Of a DNA stretch of 64,000 nucleotides, positions 13,501 through 25,665 are shown piece after piece. Position 1 is the stretch's first letter. Every line of letters starts with the position of its first letter. This DNA is from Gremmenia infestans (lineage: Eukaryota; Ascomycota; Leotiomycetes; Helotiales; Hamatocanthoscyphaceae), in NCBI GenBank assembly GCA_032629725.1, contig JAFEVB010000008.1:620001-684000 (forward strand), read 5' to 3'. The notes beneath the pieces were generated by a model that worked only from the letters and a program-made list of their open reading frames with translations, ran no database searches and had not been told where the DNA came from. The translations under genes were made by a program, and so were the position numbers.

Positions 13501-14064
13501 CTATGACGTCTTTCTCCTCATGCCGTCATCTCATCCCTATCATTTTCTTCTTGCGAGCTCGCATTCGAAAGCAGAGTAGCGTCGTCCTACAGAACGAGAA
13601 TACTTCCAAATCTCTGCTATAGCGCTGTCTGAGCATCTGTTCTAATGCATCCTATCCTTCAATGCGCTACCTCTGATTTTTTTGATCAAGTGCCTCTCCT
13701 TCCCACTTAAGCCATAGTAAGGCTGTTGTTCATTCGGGCAAAAGGTTTCTGGCCGAGGAGGCTTCGAGGAATGTGCTTCTATTATCGTAGATCTGCGAAT
13801 TCATGCACCAGCAGTCATCTCTATCTCTGACGTACTATGTCCTAGAATTATATGTAACATTAACCCATCCTCCCATGATTCCTTTGATTTATCCCTGCAT
13901 GCCAGCTGCAGACTATGTTAACTCGCTGGCCATTGCCATGATCCCCGGTTCCATTGTATCCAGCCTCCAATTATCCTTATGGCCCATCAAGCTCTTGAGC
14001 CCATATCCTTGTGTACCACCTCGATACTGATTTTGGCTTTTTCTGGTAGTTGATTTGTCGAGAG
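10573..14064. other. 3.5 kb gene-free spacer
   Basis: This spacer contains the GH16 promoter side and the 3' side of the rhodopsin-domain gene. Short open frames on both strands have no recognisable domains, and I could not build a spliced gene. A CTCCTG-type simple repeat lies near 11472-11498, and GTAC/CCTAGG palindromes occur at about 11560-11575 and 11872-11900. Confidence 0.5.
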
Positions 14065-15473
14065 TCAGTAGTTTGATATACTAGCAGCAGTGTTGCTATC
14101 AGTACTGTCCTTGGCCCTCTTGACGAAGAGCGGGCGGATGGGAGGGACGCAAGAGACGACTATCACGACCCATATCTCAGTTCTGATTTCGACAAAGTTA
14201 GTCTTAGTTCAGTGTTGGGGGGGACGTTCTTATGAGAACTTACGCTAACCATACGACAAGGTATGTATAACGGTCTAAAGTAGGGTTAGTACTACAGTGT
14301 AAAATGGGGCGAGCAGGTCAGGTCAAACTGGGATAAGATACTTACACGTAAAATCGTCCGTAGCAGCCAGCAACCGCAGCTTGCTGGTTTTCAGAATAGT
14401 AGCAACACAAGCACTATCCCGTGTCAGCTATTCAACTAATCTGTATCAATTTACAAAACCATACATCAGACCAACGACAAACAGCATAGACAACCCGATC
14501 TTTTTCCCCAGTGGAAGCTGAAGGTTCCAAAACAACGTGATGGGATACAAAGCGAGTATGAAATCCATCAGAGTCCCGAAGCCTATGACACAGTCAGTAT
14601 CGGTACGATAGAGTGGCACCATCCCCGTAATTGTACCGGTAGTATACAGGAAATGGAAGGAAATTCATACTCCCTTCACAGTAGGCGAAGATTTGCGCCG
14701 GAAAATGCAACCTGCAGTGTCCCGGAACAGTCGCATCCCATATCTTTGCCATGGGGGAACATGAAGCCCACATGAGCGGTAAGTTCGCGAAGCCGAAGGC
14801 AAAAGTGATGGTAGCTAAAGAGCACAAGAGCCATATATGGCCTTGCTTGACAGTCCTGCCCTGCGTCGGGATTCTGGAGTCAGTATTGCTAGGTCTGGTA
14901 GGAATTGGAGCTGTAACAAGGGTGCACGGGATTCAAGCCGCTTGCTCAGGAGACAATCGACTCCGCTCTTGGAATATGCAAATTAGGAGGCCTAGGGAGA
15001 AAAGATATCCGCCGAGAAGGTGACTGACATAGCTGGATCTCAAAAATAAAAGCCACGATGGAGTTCTTGCTGAACGAGACCGACAGAATGGCGAAGTTTG
15101 ATGCAACCAAGACCAGTAACTTGCAATGGGGTGCTAATCTAGGATCGAGAACATTGGGGTCCGCTTCATGGGATCCGATGCCGCGGAAGATGGCGACGGT
15201 GCAGAGAAGTGTAGCTTCGAAAGCAAACACCTAATTAAACGGCGTCGTCAACTCGGGGATCTCCTACCAGACAGGGTATGAATTGTGGACGTGACCTACG
15301 TATGCTACCAGAACCAGCCAGAAGCTAAACTTCCAAAGCCGGAGAATGGAATGGTTCGTATAGATCCGTGCGCCCATCATGAGGGTCCCTAGGACCAACT
15401 CAACCCATATGGTTATCAGAATCATCCTGCCCTGCCCCGAAAGCAGCGGGACCTTCTGGTAGTAGTGGGTCAT
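14065..15473 (-). CDS. Fungal rhodopsin-domain integral membrane protein
   Basis: A seven-helix membrane protein of the large fungal rhodopsin-domain family (the type often named satratoxin cluster protein 4-like). The biochemical role of the family is unknown. Seven exons (15473-15300, 15230-15029, 14910-14671, 14582-14465, 14413-14346, 14274-14244, 14182-14065) have matching phases and give 316 aa, the usual length for a compact member. Family hallmarks are FSKNS in helix 3, CSPMAKIWD before the PGHC loop, KTSKL followed by TDDFTY, and EIWVV..CVPPIRPLF near the end. The sixth exon is 31 nt. The start is the ATG at 15473; the N-terminus is short, so an upstream exon cannot be excluded. No frame lesions are seen. 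Confidence 0.82.
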
Positions 15474-16395
15474 TGATCGTTACCGCGGGTCTTGCTCACG
15501 CCTATTGTGGTCTTCGAGTACTCCGTACCTGTCCTGCACAGCCCCAGGAAAAGAAAAGAAAAGAACAATGCTGTAATGTTGGAGAGCAAGGGTTGTTCTT
15601 CAAGGTAAACGCGTCTATATAAGGGAAATCGACAATCTTTGCATGGATAGAGGATGTTTGGTAGTGTGAATAGCATCAAACTTGCCAAGGCCCTGTTTGG
15701 CAATCATAATTGGGTTAATTCAACCACAATCTAAACAGTAGATTGTCTCTGCTAAACAGGTCTACAATCTAGAGTGCGATTGCGCAAACATAGCCGAAAC
15801 CCGGGTCGACTTTACATTGCAATTGCTGGCTGTATTTTATGTGAATACTACCTAAGCTTGGCATTATCAGATTTAGAGTGTCTAATCAGTCAAATCCTTT
15901 AATCGAGCTCTTTTGCTTTAGCTATACAGTTCACTTGCTACCAAGCATCTAAACTCTCTATAAACAGCAGTTTAGTAATCTATCGCTTCCTCTACTCTCT
16001 GCCTCGATTATACTTTCTCCTTTTTCTTACCTAGGATAACATAGAGGCGTAAATCCCAATCCCTCGTAACCGAAAAAAAAAGCTACTTAGTTCTACATCC
16101 GTGAAATTTGAGATACTTGTAGTAAACCCCTCTCTAGATGGAAAATATATCAAGTTAACCTAATCGTCACATCTAGCAGAGAGTCAAATAGACCCCTTTC
16201 CCCAACCTCAGACTCGAATAGAATATATTAGTATTTAGCAACCAAATCATCATCCAAGCAACACTAACTTCACCTCTGGCCTATCATCCGTCAATTTCAG
16301 CAGCTCACCTAGCACCTGCCCAACACCTCGCCTCTCCGCAACCCCTCCCTTCCAAACAACGCAAAACACCCAGAACATCTTCCCCAGTTTCAATT
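15474..16395. other. Gene-free spacer with small hairpins
   Basis: AT-rich sequence between the rhodopsin-domain gene and the HET relic. It has a perfect 8-bp hairpin (15726-15746), inverted CCTGTTTGGC / GCTAAACAGG ends (about 15692-15760) and another 7-bp inverted repeat (15949-15975). No coding signal was found. Confidence 0.5.
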
Positions 16396-19014
16396 TCACA
16401 GGCTCCGCATCTTCCGGCGCCGGGAGTGCCGAGCCAATAATCGGTATATGACAGCGCGAGATAATGAGACATTGGACGAGGGATCCGGGGCGGGGGAAGA
16501 GGTCGAGATTACCGGGGTGAAGGAGCCGACGAGCTGGTTCGTGGCAGGGCCAGCGAGAAGGGGAATACCTTGGACGTGAGTGAAGTTTGAGGAGCTCTCT
16601 GATTTATCTTGATGGGGTGCTGATGTTGCTGCGTCTAGTGTGATATGGAATGATATGGTGATGAAGTGCAGAACGGTGTAGGGAGGGAATTGTCTGGTGT
16701 GATCGATGTTAGAAGTCTTGGTATGCATGCAAAGCAATCCGGCATAAACTGACGGTGTCTTGGAAGTTTCCATAGCAGCGTTTTGGCCCATTTCCGCTTC
16801 TTCATCTACCCAACACCTATCGCACTCCTCTCGCTGATCTTTGATCTTCACATCAGCGTTCAATGCTTTCATCGACGTGCCACGCGGTGTTCGGTGCCAA
16901 TAATGTTCTCCCTCTTCGTCTTTAAATGTAGGTCGAGGTCTAATCAATGACTTCTGTGAGGCTGAACGATGATGACCCACAAGACATTGATTAGCAGTAT
17001 CAAGAAAAAGTTCATGCTGCCCGAGGGGGGGGCTACGAGCACGGCGCCCTGCCATCCAATTTCGCACTGCCATTTGTTCCCGGGGATCTTTAATTCGGCG
17101 CACAAGTCGATCAAATTGTGCCTGTCCATTGGCCAAGTCGAAAGCCTTGATGGAGAATATTCCGTTGGCTCGTTGCATTCTTTCTTCGATGGGCTCGTCA
17201 ATGCTATCTCTATCCCAACAAGGGACACCGCCACTAATTCCTGAAGAATTGTTCTGTCTGTTTGATTTTTGCTCCTTTAGTGAATCTTTTTCTAAATATG
17301 GAAAGACGATGTGGTATTCCCGCACCAGCTCGAGTAGGAGTGAAGGCAGCGTCCATAGCCGAAACGTAAGAGAATGAAGATGGGCTGTTGAGTCCAAGGC
17401 CTCCCATTCAACGAACCGGTTATTTTCGGGTGTTTGAGAATGTTGGTCGTCTTCCACGAGGGCTCAACACCACCCTCATACCAGACAAAGTTCTCCCGGG
17501 GAAACATAATTCGACCTTCCCACCCGGCCCCTGAGAAACTAGCAAACTCTGGTCGCCTGCGCATGTCACCACGAGAAGAGATAAAGAGCAGAAAATGATC
17601 AAGGTAGTATCCGGGGAGCCCCTCTATCAATGGTGATTCCATTCCAGCTGCTAAAGGACGAGGGATGCCGGGCAGTGCCCGCAAAGCATCGCCATCGCTT
17701 CGAAGCTTGCGCCGCGAGTATTCTTCGCACAGTTTCTGGTACGCTCAAAATGACGGCATAAAGCCGTCAAGTGGTCCTTTAATGCGGCTCGTGTGTTGCT
17801 GTCATCTGGATCCAACCAGTTCGTCCATTTATCAGCCCATGTTTCTTCACCCCAGTTTGCTTCCTGACACCGAAAGTAGACACAACCGTTGATGAAAATG
17901 ACTGTTCTGCAGGGCAATACAAACTCTTGTAACGTCCAGCCTCGCTGGTTGTAGACGTATCTACCGAGGTGCCAGTCAATGCTGCGAAGAGCAGTCAAAG
18001 TAAGTCCAGGTGCAATTCTTTTGATGATAGGACGTCGCTCAACGTGACGTGTGCCCTCTACTACGCCCGCTAAGCCAGCACTGGCATTAGCTCCTGAGCC
18101 AGCTACAATCGTGAAATAATACCCTTGATAGATCGAGTTTATCATTTGTATGCCTAGACTTACGTCCTCTTTATCAACTTGGACCAGACAAAGGCCGTCA
18201 ACCTATAGGTATCGCTTACTTATAACTTTCATGAAGAGAATAGCGTCATTTATGGTCTTTGGAAAGTCTTCACGAATTCTTTCTAGACTGCCTGGTGTAG
18301 AAAGATTTCCAAAGTGATCCGTATTGAGTTTAAACATTGGGGAATCGCCCCAAACATAGCTCAACGTCACGTACTGGGAGTCGAGAACAACATGCTTCAC
18401 ACACCCGAGCTCTGGATCGATGACTCTAAAGTTGGACGTGGCATCTTCATCAAAGCGTCTCCGGAGGTAGCTGCCTACTTGACCCTAGAAATTTATGAGT
18501 CCTTGCTCCCAAATTTTTTGTAGAACCAACCGGTTCATGATCGATGGTTCCCAGCGAACAGGCCTCATGCTTCTCATCGCATGTTTTTAGCCAACCCTTG
18601 ACCTGCTGGGACTGGATACCAGATTCACAGATCACCCTGCCTGTATCCAGCCCAACGACATGTTGGAAATCTTGAGCAACAAAAGCCAGACGAATTCCCA
18701 ATCGTGATGGAGATGAGAGTCAGAAACACTGTTCACCTGAGAATAGTAAGATCTTGACGGGGTGATCTGGGTTGATTGCATTGGTTTCATTTGGCCCTTG
18801 AGTGTCAGAAATGACAGCGAGTACGAGTCGACAAAAACTGCACTCCGTTCGCTGCTGGAGGTTGGAGGTTGTCATAAGTTCCCAAAAGGCGCCCTTCCTC
18901 TTGGTCTTCGTCCGAGAATTGGAGCTGTTGGATTAACTCATCATGCGATGGCAGGACACCATGCTTTACATCCGTAGCTTTAAGTTTTTCGCAGCAGACA
19001 GTACAGGCACTCAT
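16396..19014 (-). pseudogene. Decayed HET-domain (heterokaryon incompatibility) gene
   Basis: Remnant of a HET-domain protein, the family that mediates non-self recognition between fungal strains. The ATG at 19014 opens a normal N-terminus. Recognisable blocks then appear in order: a CSFC motif, YVTLSYVWG (about 18360), KTINDAI, an IYQGYYFTIVAGSGANA block (about 18125) and NQRGWTLQEF (about 17935), then a C-terminal part to 16396. The frame is broken by a shift near 18843, a TGA at 18722-18720, a TAG at 18205-18203 where the family has a conserved Trp, a shift near 17735 and probably another near 17450. One intron with a weak donor is likely near 18520-18470. No set of normal introns repairs these breaks. 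Sequencing error is unlikely to explain all of them, so the gene looks dead. Confidence 0.82.
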
Positions 19015-19489
19015 TGTTCATTATAAACCCGTTGCGGATGGGAGGATTCAGGATTCAGTAAGCAGATACATCTACACGGATACCTTAGATTTAAACCCCC
19101 TTGAAGATCATCTTAGTTCGAGCTTAGCCGAGAAATAACCGAGCTCACTTACACCTTGGCTTAGCTCAACTTAGACCACCAGACTTGCTTGCTTCTTCCT
19201 TACTCTTGCGCATCAAGAATCTAAAATACCCGCCACAATACAATGCAATGCAATGCAAATGGTAGAAAAGTATGTCAGCATGTGAATACGCTCCAATGTT
19301 TCTGGTTTCATGAAGCCCGACCGGGCCGAAGGTGGGTAGGTGGGGGTGATGGCCTCTACCTAAGCTAGCCTCATTATGGGGTATATCGCCGAGGGGTACT
19401 CGAGTAGAGCATGTAAGTTGCGTTGAGTGACATTCATCTCTTCTCTTCAAAAGTCCCAGAGACAGTGCTCTGATCAACACCAATCCAAA

Positions 19490-20641
19490 ATGACACCAGA
19501 AGAACACCTCGCACTCGCAAACATTAACCCGGAGCTGGAAGAGGTACGAAGATCCCCCAAATTATAGCAAGTACCCCGCTCACTATCATAGATTCTCAAG
19601 AATTCTCCGCCTACGCCGCGACCCAATTTCAATGTCGACATTCCCACAATGAGAGCCGGACTCCTTGCGCAAAAGCGAAAGCTCACCGAATCCCAGAGCA
19701 CGGGAGAGGTGAACTACATAGAGGAAGACCGGCAGATACCTGTCCGAGATGGAACGTCCATAGCCGTCCGAATACACAAGCCAAAAGTTCTGCCGAAGGA
19801 TGGGAGTCCTATATTCGTAGTGTACCATGGTGGAGGGTTCATGCTAGGAGGCCTCGACTCGGAAGTAGCGCTCTGCAGGAAATTTACAGGATTGGGAGGT
19901 ATTGCTGTCAATGTTGATTACCGAATGGCACCCGAAAACCCTTTTCCTACACCAATAAACGACGCTTATGATGCTTTGAAATGGGTATGTTGTTTTAGTG
20001 TCTTACAAAAATCGCGCTGACGACTTTACAGACTGCGGCGAACTTTGAGGAGCTAGGTGGAAATCCGAAGAAAGGGTTCTTGGTTGGCGGGATTAGTGCT
20101 GGAGCGAACTTTGGAGCCGTGGTATCGCATCTCTACCGCGACGACAAGTTGTCACCTTCACTAACGGGTGCTTACATTTCCATTCCGCCTTGCATTGCAC
20201 CAAAATGCGTGCCAGCAAAATATAAGGATGTTTACTTGAGTCGAGAGCAAAACAAGGATGCTCCAAGGCTGAACAAGGAGAGTATGGACTTTTTCAACAG
20301 TAAGTCGGCCCTTGGTATACTTTCATGCTCATACCATATCTGACACTCTTGACATAGAAATGTACAATGCAGATCCGGACTCCCCCTTAGCGGCACCGTC
20401 CCTCTTCGAGACGCACAAAGGCCTCCAACCAACCTACTTCCAAATCTGCGGCTTGGACCCTCTACGCGACGAAGCTATCATATACGAAGATATCTTGAAG
20501 GAAGAAGGGGTTAAGACAAAAGTTGATTTTTACCCTGGTCTCCCTCATGCTTTCTGGTCATGGTTACCGGAGGCAGGTTTTAGCAAGAAGTACCAGGAGG
20601 ACTGTACCAGGGCACTGAAATGGCTTCTAGAGTTGAGCTAG
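19490..20641 (+). CDS. Alpha/beta hydrolase, HSL (family IV) type
   Basis: An esterase/lipase-like enzyme of the hormone-sensitive lipase fold (alpha/beta hydrolase fold-3). Four exons (19490-19543, 19592-19984, 20032-20299, 20358-20641) encode 332 aa. The oxyanion-hole HGGG lies at 97-100, the nucleophile Ser171 sits in GISAG, the likely acid is Asp272 in LDPLRDE and the His is His302 in LPHAFW. There is no signal peptide, so it is probably cytosolic. Natural substrates are unknown; members act on short acyl esters, lactones or detoxification substrates. It lies upstream of an MDR reductase on the same strand, but no backbone synthase is nearby. Confidence 0.9.
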
Positions 20642-21416
20642 TGCCAAGTAGAATAGCGAATATCCATATAAATGAAGATGAGCAATGAGACGTGTAGTCT
20701 ATGCACCTTGGAAATTGAGTGTCCCACACACCGTGTACTTGCTGTTATCCTTTATCAGCCCCATTCTATCGTACTAAATCTACGTGTATTTGTTGTATTG
20801 TCCAATTCTCTGTTGTTTGATTCCTATCTTTCGAACGCATGAATACAACCGAAGGCTTTCTAGCAGCCCATACTGGGTGTTACCATGGCCTGTCTCATCA
20901 GAACCATTACAGAATCACGTGCCAGCTCTGAAAAGGACTCGAATTTGGAAAAAACGCTTGATGAAGCAAACCAATACCCCATTCATGAATGTTTTATTGT
21001 CTTCTTTGTCGCGAAGAGGCTACCTGGTTGATAAGCATGGTTTTTTTTGCGGTGAGGTTGGTGATTTAAAGCAATCGGGCCTCTCAAAAATCATGCCGGA
21101 TTACTATTCGAGTTCGGCCAATCAGCAGCGCTGCATCGACAGCCCGTATTAAAGTGTAACGGTCTGCAATTGTCAATTGTTATTTATGTGATGGGAGGCC
21201 ATTGATCTTGCTTTACAATGTGGAACTTGTTCTGTTGATCTGTAAGCCACTGAGTCAGCTTTTCTGTTATGCTCTTGAGGAATCTCGAATGGTTCAAGGC
21301 TCCTACGGGGTATAAAGGGCGGCTGGTCCCTGACATCAGCAATTAATACAAAACACATCTCAGTATCTACTAAATAACTTGCATTATTTCAGCCGCAGAG
21401 TCGCAAACTTTTCACA
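20642..21416. other. Intergenic region upstream of the MDR gene
   Basis: Contains the hydrolase 3' end and the promoter and leader of the reductase gene. A 122-codon open frame here (20784-21152) lacks any family motif or compositional signal, and I do not consider it coding. Confidence 0.5.
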
Positions 21417-22605
21417 ATGAAAGAGGCAATCATCCACCCCGATCTTCATGTCACAATTGAGGATGCAGATATTCCTAAGCCGAAACCGGACGAAGTCATC
21501 ATCAGGATCGTCATTGCAGGTACCAATCCGATAGATTGGAAAGGAGCAGATGAGGCAAGTGCGCGTGCATTGCATGGCGATTTGGATAACCACCCACATA
21601 GAAACGCTGGCAAAGACATGGCGGGTTATGTCCATTCCATAGGTTACTCACCCTCCAATCTTCCACAATACGAGGGCTTATATTGACGGTTTCAGGTACC
21701 AAGGTGTTTGTCTTCAAGGCAGGAGACCGGGTAGTCGCTCTCAATCATAGCAGCGGCTATGCTCAGTATGGAGTGGGCCCTGCCCACACTACAGCACACA
21801 TCCCAGATGGTATCTCTTTCGAAGGTTAGTAGTAGCATCCGACCTCGTCAAGCTAGTTAAACACTAACGCTTTGCAGAGGCGGCCACAACGGGTCTGGCA
21901 TATATAACTGCAGCCCTTGGTCTCTACAAAAATTTGCGATTGCCACAGCCCTGGGCCCCGGCCACTGAAGATACACCACTCGTGATATATGGTGCCTCGT
22001 CTGCTGTTGGTGCATTTGCCGTCAAACTGGCGGTCCTGTCGAATATCCACCCCATAATTGCAATTGCAGGTAGTGGTGGCAATATTACTGCTTCAGTTCT
22101 TCGTGTGGATAAAGGAGATGTTCTGCTGGACTATCGATCTGGGAAGGACTCGCTGGTTCAATCAATCCGCAAAATAGCCCCGAAGCTGAAATATGTCTTT
22201 GACGCTATCTCGAATGAGCAAACAGTGGACCTGCTCACAAGCGTTCTCGACGCTCAAGACTCGATATACGCTAGCTCGCTTCCCGGAGACCACCTAAAGA
22301 AGATCCCATCCGGAGTGAAGGTCGAGATTGCGTTCTCTCCAGGGCTATTTGAGCCTTATGATCCTTCAGGTCCGGACGGGCCAAAGAGTCCAAATTTTGC
22401 CCCGCGAGCCTTCTCTCATGCTTTCTATGGGTTCTTGACCTTTGCTTTGTCTGAGGGTTTGATTACGGGTCATCCGTACAACGTATTGCCCAATGGATTG
22501 GGGAGTCTTGAGGAAGGCGTAAAGGGATTGAGAGACGGGACAAACCACGGGCTGAAATACCTGTACGAGATTGCTGCAACGCCGGGTGTGTCCGGGGGTA
22601 ATTGA
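21417..22605 (+). CDS. MDR superfamily oxidoreductase (enoyl reductase-like)
   Basis: A medium-chain dehydrogenase/reductase of the zinc-independent quinone/trans-enoyl reductase type. Three exons (21417-21642, 21696-21824, 21878-22605) encode 360 aa. The N-terminal GroES-like part shows GTNPIDWKGAD and AGKDMAGYV, and the Rossmann segment has IYGASSAVGAFAVKLA (about 155-170). The family's substrate-side loops follow, ending with NGLGSLEEGVKGLRDG. Zinc-ligand Cys/His residues are absent, as is normal for this branch. Such proteins act in secondary metabolism as trans-acting enoyl reductases or as stand-alone toxin-type oxidoreductases. No polyketide synthase is in the window, so the role stays open. 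Confidence 0.88.
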
Positions 22606-24146
22606 GTGCAAGGCGCAAAGAAATTGATGTATCATTCGAGTTGACTCGTGTCTATATACACCCAACGTGATGCAGATGCGTTCATATTTGCTTCCGTGGA
22701 ATATAGCTCCATCGCAGCAGCTCTTTCGATTCGGGTATATGATTGGATTCTGGCCTGCTTTCTTCGCTGTCACGTATGTAGCTTGCCCGAAAGGATAGCT
22801 TCGCTGTCAACAAGTGTCTTTTGGAAGTTGTGAAATTGATATACCGAACATTAACCTCTACCGACACGTTTCTTAAGCACAAGTTCTTGCCGCTGGCTCC
22901 GCTTAACGGAGTAAGCGTAGAGATGGGTTGTGCAATAATAATGGAGTAGAGTTGAGCGCAAGAGACGCGGTGCCAAGGACAAGTGTTCAGATCTGCACAC
23001 GATGGGCCTTTGTTTGAGAACGGCATACATTTGCTTTCCCAAGGGCACCTCCAATCTAAAGTGCCCTTGGGCACAAGCTGACGCTTGCATCAATTCCAGT
23101 TTATATAAGTAGTTCCTATCCTCTGAGTTTTAGATAAACAATTGTTTGTAGAGTCCTGTCTGATCCAATGTAACTAGCTACAGATCACTTTGATTACTAA
23201 TCAGACCCCAAACTCAACTCACTATCGAATGGTCCTCACTCGCTTCGCAAAGAACTTTCTTCAGACGACATACCAGCTATTTTCACATCTGCTTCCTCAA
23301 GTTTCGATTTGCTGCTTGTTCTCAATACGTATTTTGTTTTCCACCTCATATGCCCTGCCGAAATACCACACTATTCAGCTTCATCTGGTGATACAGTATA
23401 AAATCGGCCTACTTCTGCTCCGGTCAAAGCTGGTTTCCAACCGGAGCTGTATTTCATTCTGATCTTCGTAAGTTTGTGCTTGCCATTGATGTATTCTCTC
23501 TTTGCAATGCTCATTGGGAGGAATTATTTGGTGCCAGTACTGGCTTGATTGTCCAAAGCTAGGGAAGGCACGAGTCACGCCTTCTACGCAGCTATCTTCT
23601 AGCATGATTTCCTGGTTACCTTATTGTCATCTCCAAAGTGGTGTCTCTTGCCATAAATTCACTATTCCATGTTAATATATGCACTCTATATCCTGCATCG
23701 CCTCATCCTCTACAGCACCCTCTCCTCTTTCCTCCATTCTTTATTCGCTTTCTCTGGCTTCGCGTCCCGTCGCGTGCGTGCCTTTCTTTCCTTCACAAAC
23801 CACCAGAACCGTCAACTTCCAGCTTGAAAATGGATAATAGGTAGTATTAGTATTAATCTCATTCTGAGGGGTTTCCTCTAGCTGTTTATATATCCTGATT
23901 AGCGTATTAATGGCGAAGGCTCTCTCGATTGATCGTCGGGGTCATATGATCATAGTCTACAGGCGTTGTGAGTTCTGTGAGATGAGGAGCTTTTACTAGG
24001 TTTCGCTAGGTAAGCAATTGTAAAGACTATTTTTCAGTACTAGTTCTACTTTTGGTCTGTATTTCGCCGCGTAAATTTCCGATGCAGAGGGCGGTAAAAG
24101 GGGCATTACAGAAGCGAGTCACGTGGAACGGCAGCATAATGAAAGA
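22606..24146. other. Gene-free AT-rich spacer
   Basis: No supported gene. Open frames at about 22680-23090 (minus) and 23190-23840 (plus) are low-complexity or composition-driven, without motifs or a consistent splice structure. Confidence 0.5.
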
Positions 24147-24320
24147 ATGAATAAAATGTTTTCAAGATCGTTTTTGATCGTCACTCGCCTTCCCCAACTC
24201 GAAATCATGGCGCGATACCGAAAGATCATCAATTTAATTGAGGATAGTGCGCGTGAGGAAGGGAAGGATATGGATAAGTTTGACGAAGCCGTCGAGAAAA
24301 TCGCGGCTGAAGTCAAGGCT
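24113..24320 (+). repeat. Inverted duplication, copy A
   Basis: The segment starting at CGAGTCACGTG and running through the MARYRKIINLI coding region matches the reverse complement of about 25490-25690. Identity is high around the CGATACCGAAAGATCATCAA core and drops elsewhere. Confidence 0.8.
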
Positions 24321-24744
24321 TTTCCAGATATGGATAGGGATCAGCGGGCATGCTGGCAAGAGGTCGAGCTTTGGAAGCGCATTTGTAAGTATTTCTATAT
24401 CCACCTGTTCTAATTATGGCTATATACTAATTCATGTAGTTGGCCCGGATGAACCGTTTCCTGGCAACACAGGAGTGTTGGCTGAATTCGAAGAATCACA
24501 GCTCAAGAATGACGGTATAAATACCACGCTTGCGCATCGACCGAAAGCCGGAAGCACGCCCCCAAGCACGAAAAACTTTGTAGCAGAAGCTACAAGTTCG
24601 TCTGGAACTACGCAGGCTCCACGATCCCCAAAGGGCAAAGGGCGAGAAGCTCCAGTAACCTCTGAGAATTCGAGCCCAGTTGCAGTCCACAACAAGCCGC
24701 TTCAGAGTGCTATTTGCAAAAGTTGCGATAAACATATACGGTGA
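24147..24744 (+). CDS. Hypothetical small protein, duplicated family
   Basis: I do not recognise the product. Two exons (24147-24384 and 24440-24744) joined by a 55-nt intron in phase 1 give 180 aa from the ATG at 24147; an ATG at 24207 (MARYRKI) would give 160 aa. The N-terminal half is a charged helix (RKIINLIEDS, then an acidic/basic stretch, DRDQRACWQEVELW). The C-terminal half is Ser/Pro/Thr-rich and probably disordered. The first about 60 codons are closely matched by an inverted copy at 25387-25665, so the locus belongs to a duplicated family. The longer in-frame extension begins only with GTG. Confidence 0.45.
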
Positions 24745-25386
24745 ACACATATAGTATGGAAGTTGCGATGAAAACAGATGGTATAGGTGTTGCGATGAAC
24801 ACATACAGAATTGACGAATTTTTTGTAAAAGTGCTGTTGGATGGGTGGGGTGGGGTGGGGTGGTCCTTGGCTGGTGGGCTATGTTTAGTCATCGTTCTCA
24901 GGCCAAGGCTGGGGCTTGAGGGTGAGGAAAGAGGGACCGCCGATTAACCCCTAAAGTGTTCCAACAACGGGTTATTATCAACTCTGGTAACGTGCAGTTG
25001 ACAGTAAATTAAGCTTGGCACTAATAAGTAAAAGCATTAGGTAAATTCAGCTCGACTCATATAGTCCTACGTTGTATGTTATTATCCCCTTAAAGCGGAA
25101 ATTACGACTAATCGCAGATCCTTTCGCATTTCCTTAGAACTAGGGCAGAGAATCCATTAATATTTTCAAGTTTTATTCTACTCCTCTAGTCCTTAGCATT
25201 TTTATACTAATAAAGAAACTTAAGCAATTACCCTTGATAAACTCCTTCTATACTTTCACTACCTAGGTATACGGAAGACATTCCATATGCAGCGTAAGAG
25301 CTCTTTGAACCATGACATCAGGTTTTTATCTGTCATATTCCCTTGAATGCCAGGGCATTCACTTGTACTATCACGCACAAAAGCTT
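24745..25386. other. AT-rich interval between inverted copies
   Basis: No gene seen. It includes a GGGGT-type array (about 24845-24863) and an imperfect repeat of GTTGCGATGAA-like units at 24718-24805 that overlaps the 3' end of the upstream gene. Confidence 0.5.
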
Positions 25387-25665
25387 TCAGGAACGACTGA
25401 AAATATATAATGACAGCAATTTATTCATCATCCGAAGGTCTTGACTTCGACTGGAAGTATATAACGACAGTAATTTATTTATCCTCTGAAAGGTCTTGAC
25501 CCCAGCCGTTACCTCCTCCACCACTTCGTCGAACTGGTTCATATCCTTTCCTTTCTCAAGCGCACTATCCTTAATTAAATTGATGATCTTTCGGTATCGC
25601 GCAATCAAGTTGATGATCTTTCGGTATGGTAAGATCTTGAGAAATTTATACTTTGTTTCTTTCAT
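25387..25665 (-). CDS. Hypothetical 92-aa protein, diverged copy
   Basis: An intact ATG-started frame of 92 codons that is a diverged paralogue of the 24147 gene's N-terminus. It contains two internal tandem duplications: YRKIINLI repeated as PYRKIINLIARYRKIINLI, and NKLLSLY repeated about 22 residues apart. It lacks the second exon of the other copy. It may be a truncated relic rather than a working gene; the conserved frame is the only support. Confidence 0.35.
   Translation of the reverse strand: MKETKYKFLKILPYRKIINLIARYRKIINLIKDSALEKGKDMNQFDEVVEEVTAGVKTFQRINKLLSLYTSSRSQDLRMMNKLLSLYIFSRS

Noticed and set aside
20784..21152. 122-codon plus-strand open frame
   Set aside because: No domain signal; lies in a promoter interval and its composition matches the spacer.
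22682..23840. Several 70-130 codon open frames on both strands
   Set aside because: No motifs, overlapping in conflicting frames, and they cannot be spliced into a coherent product.
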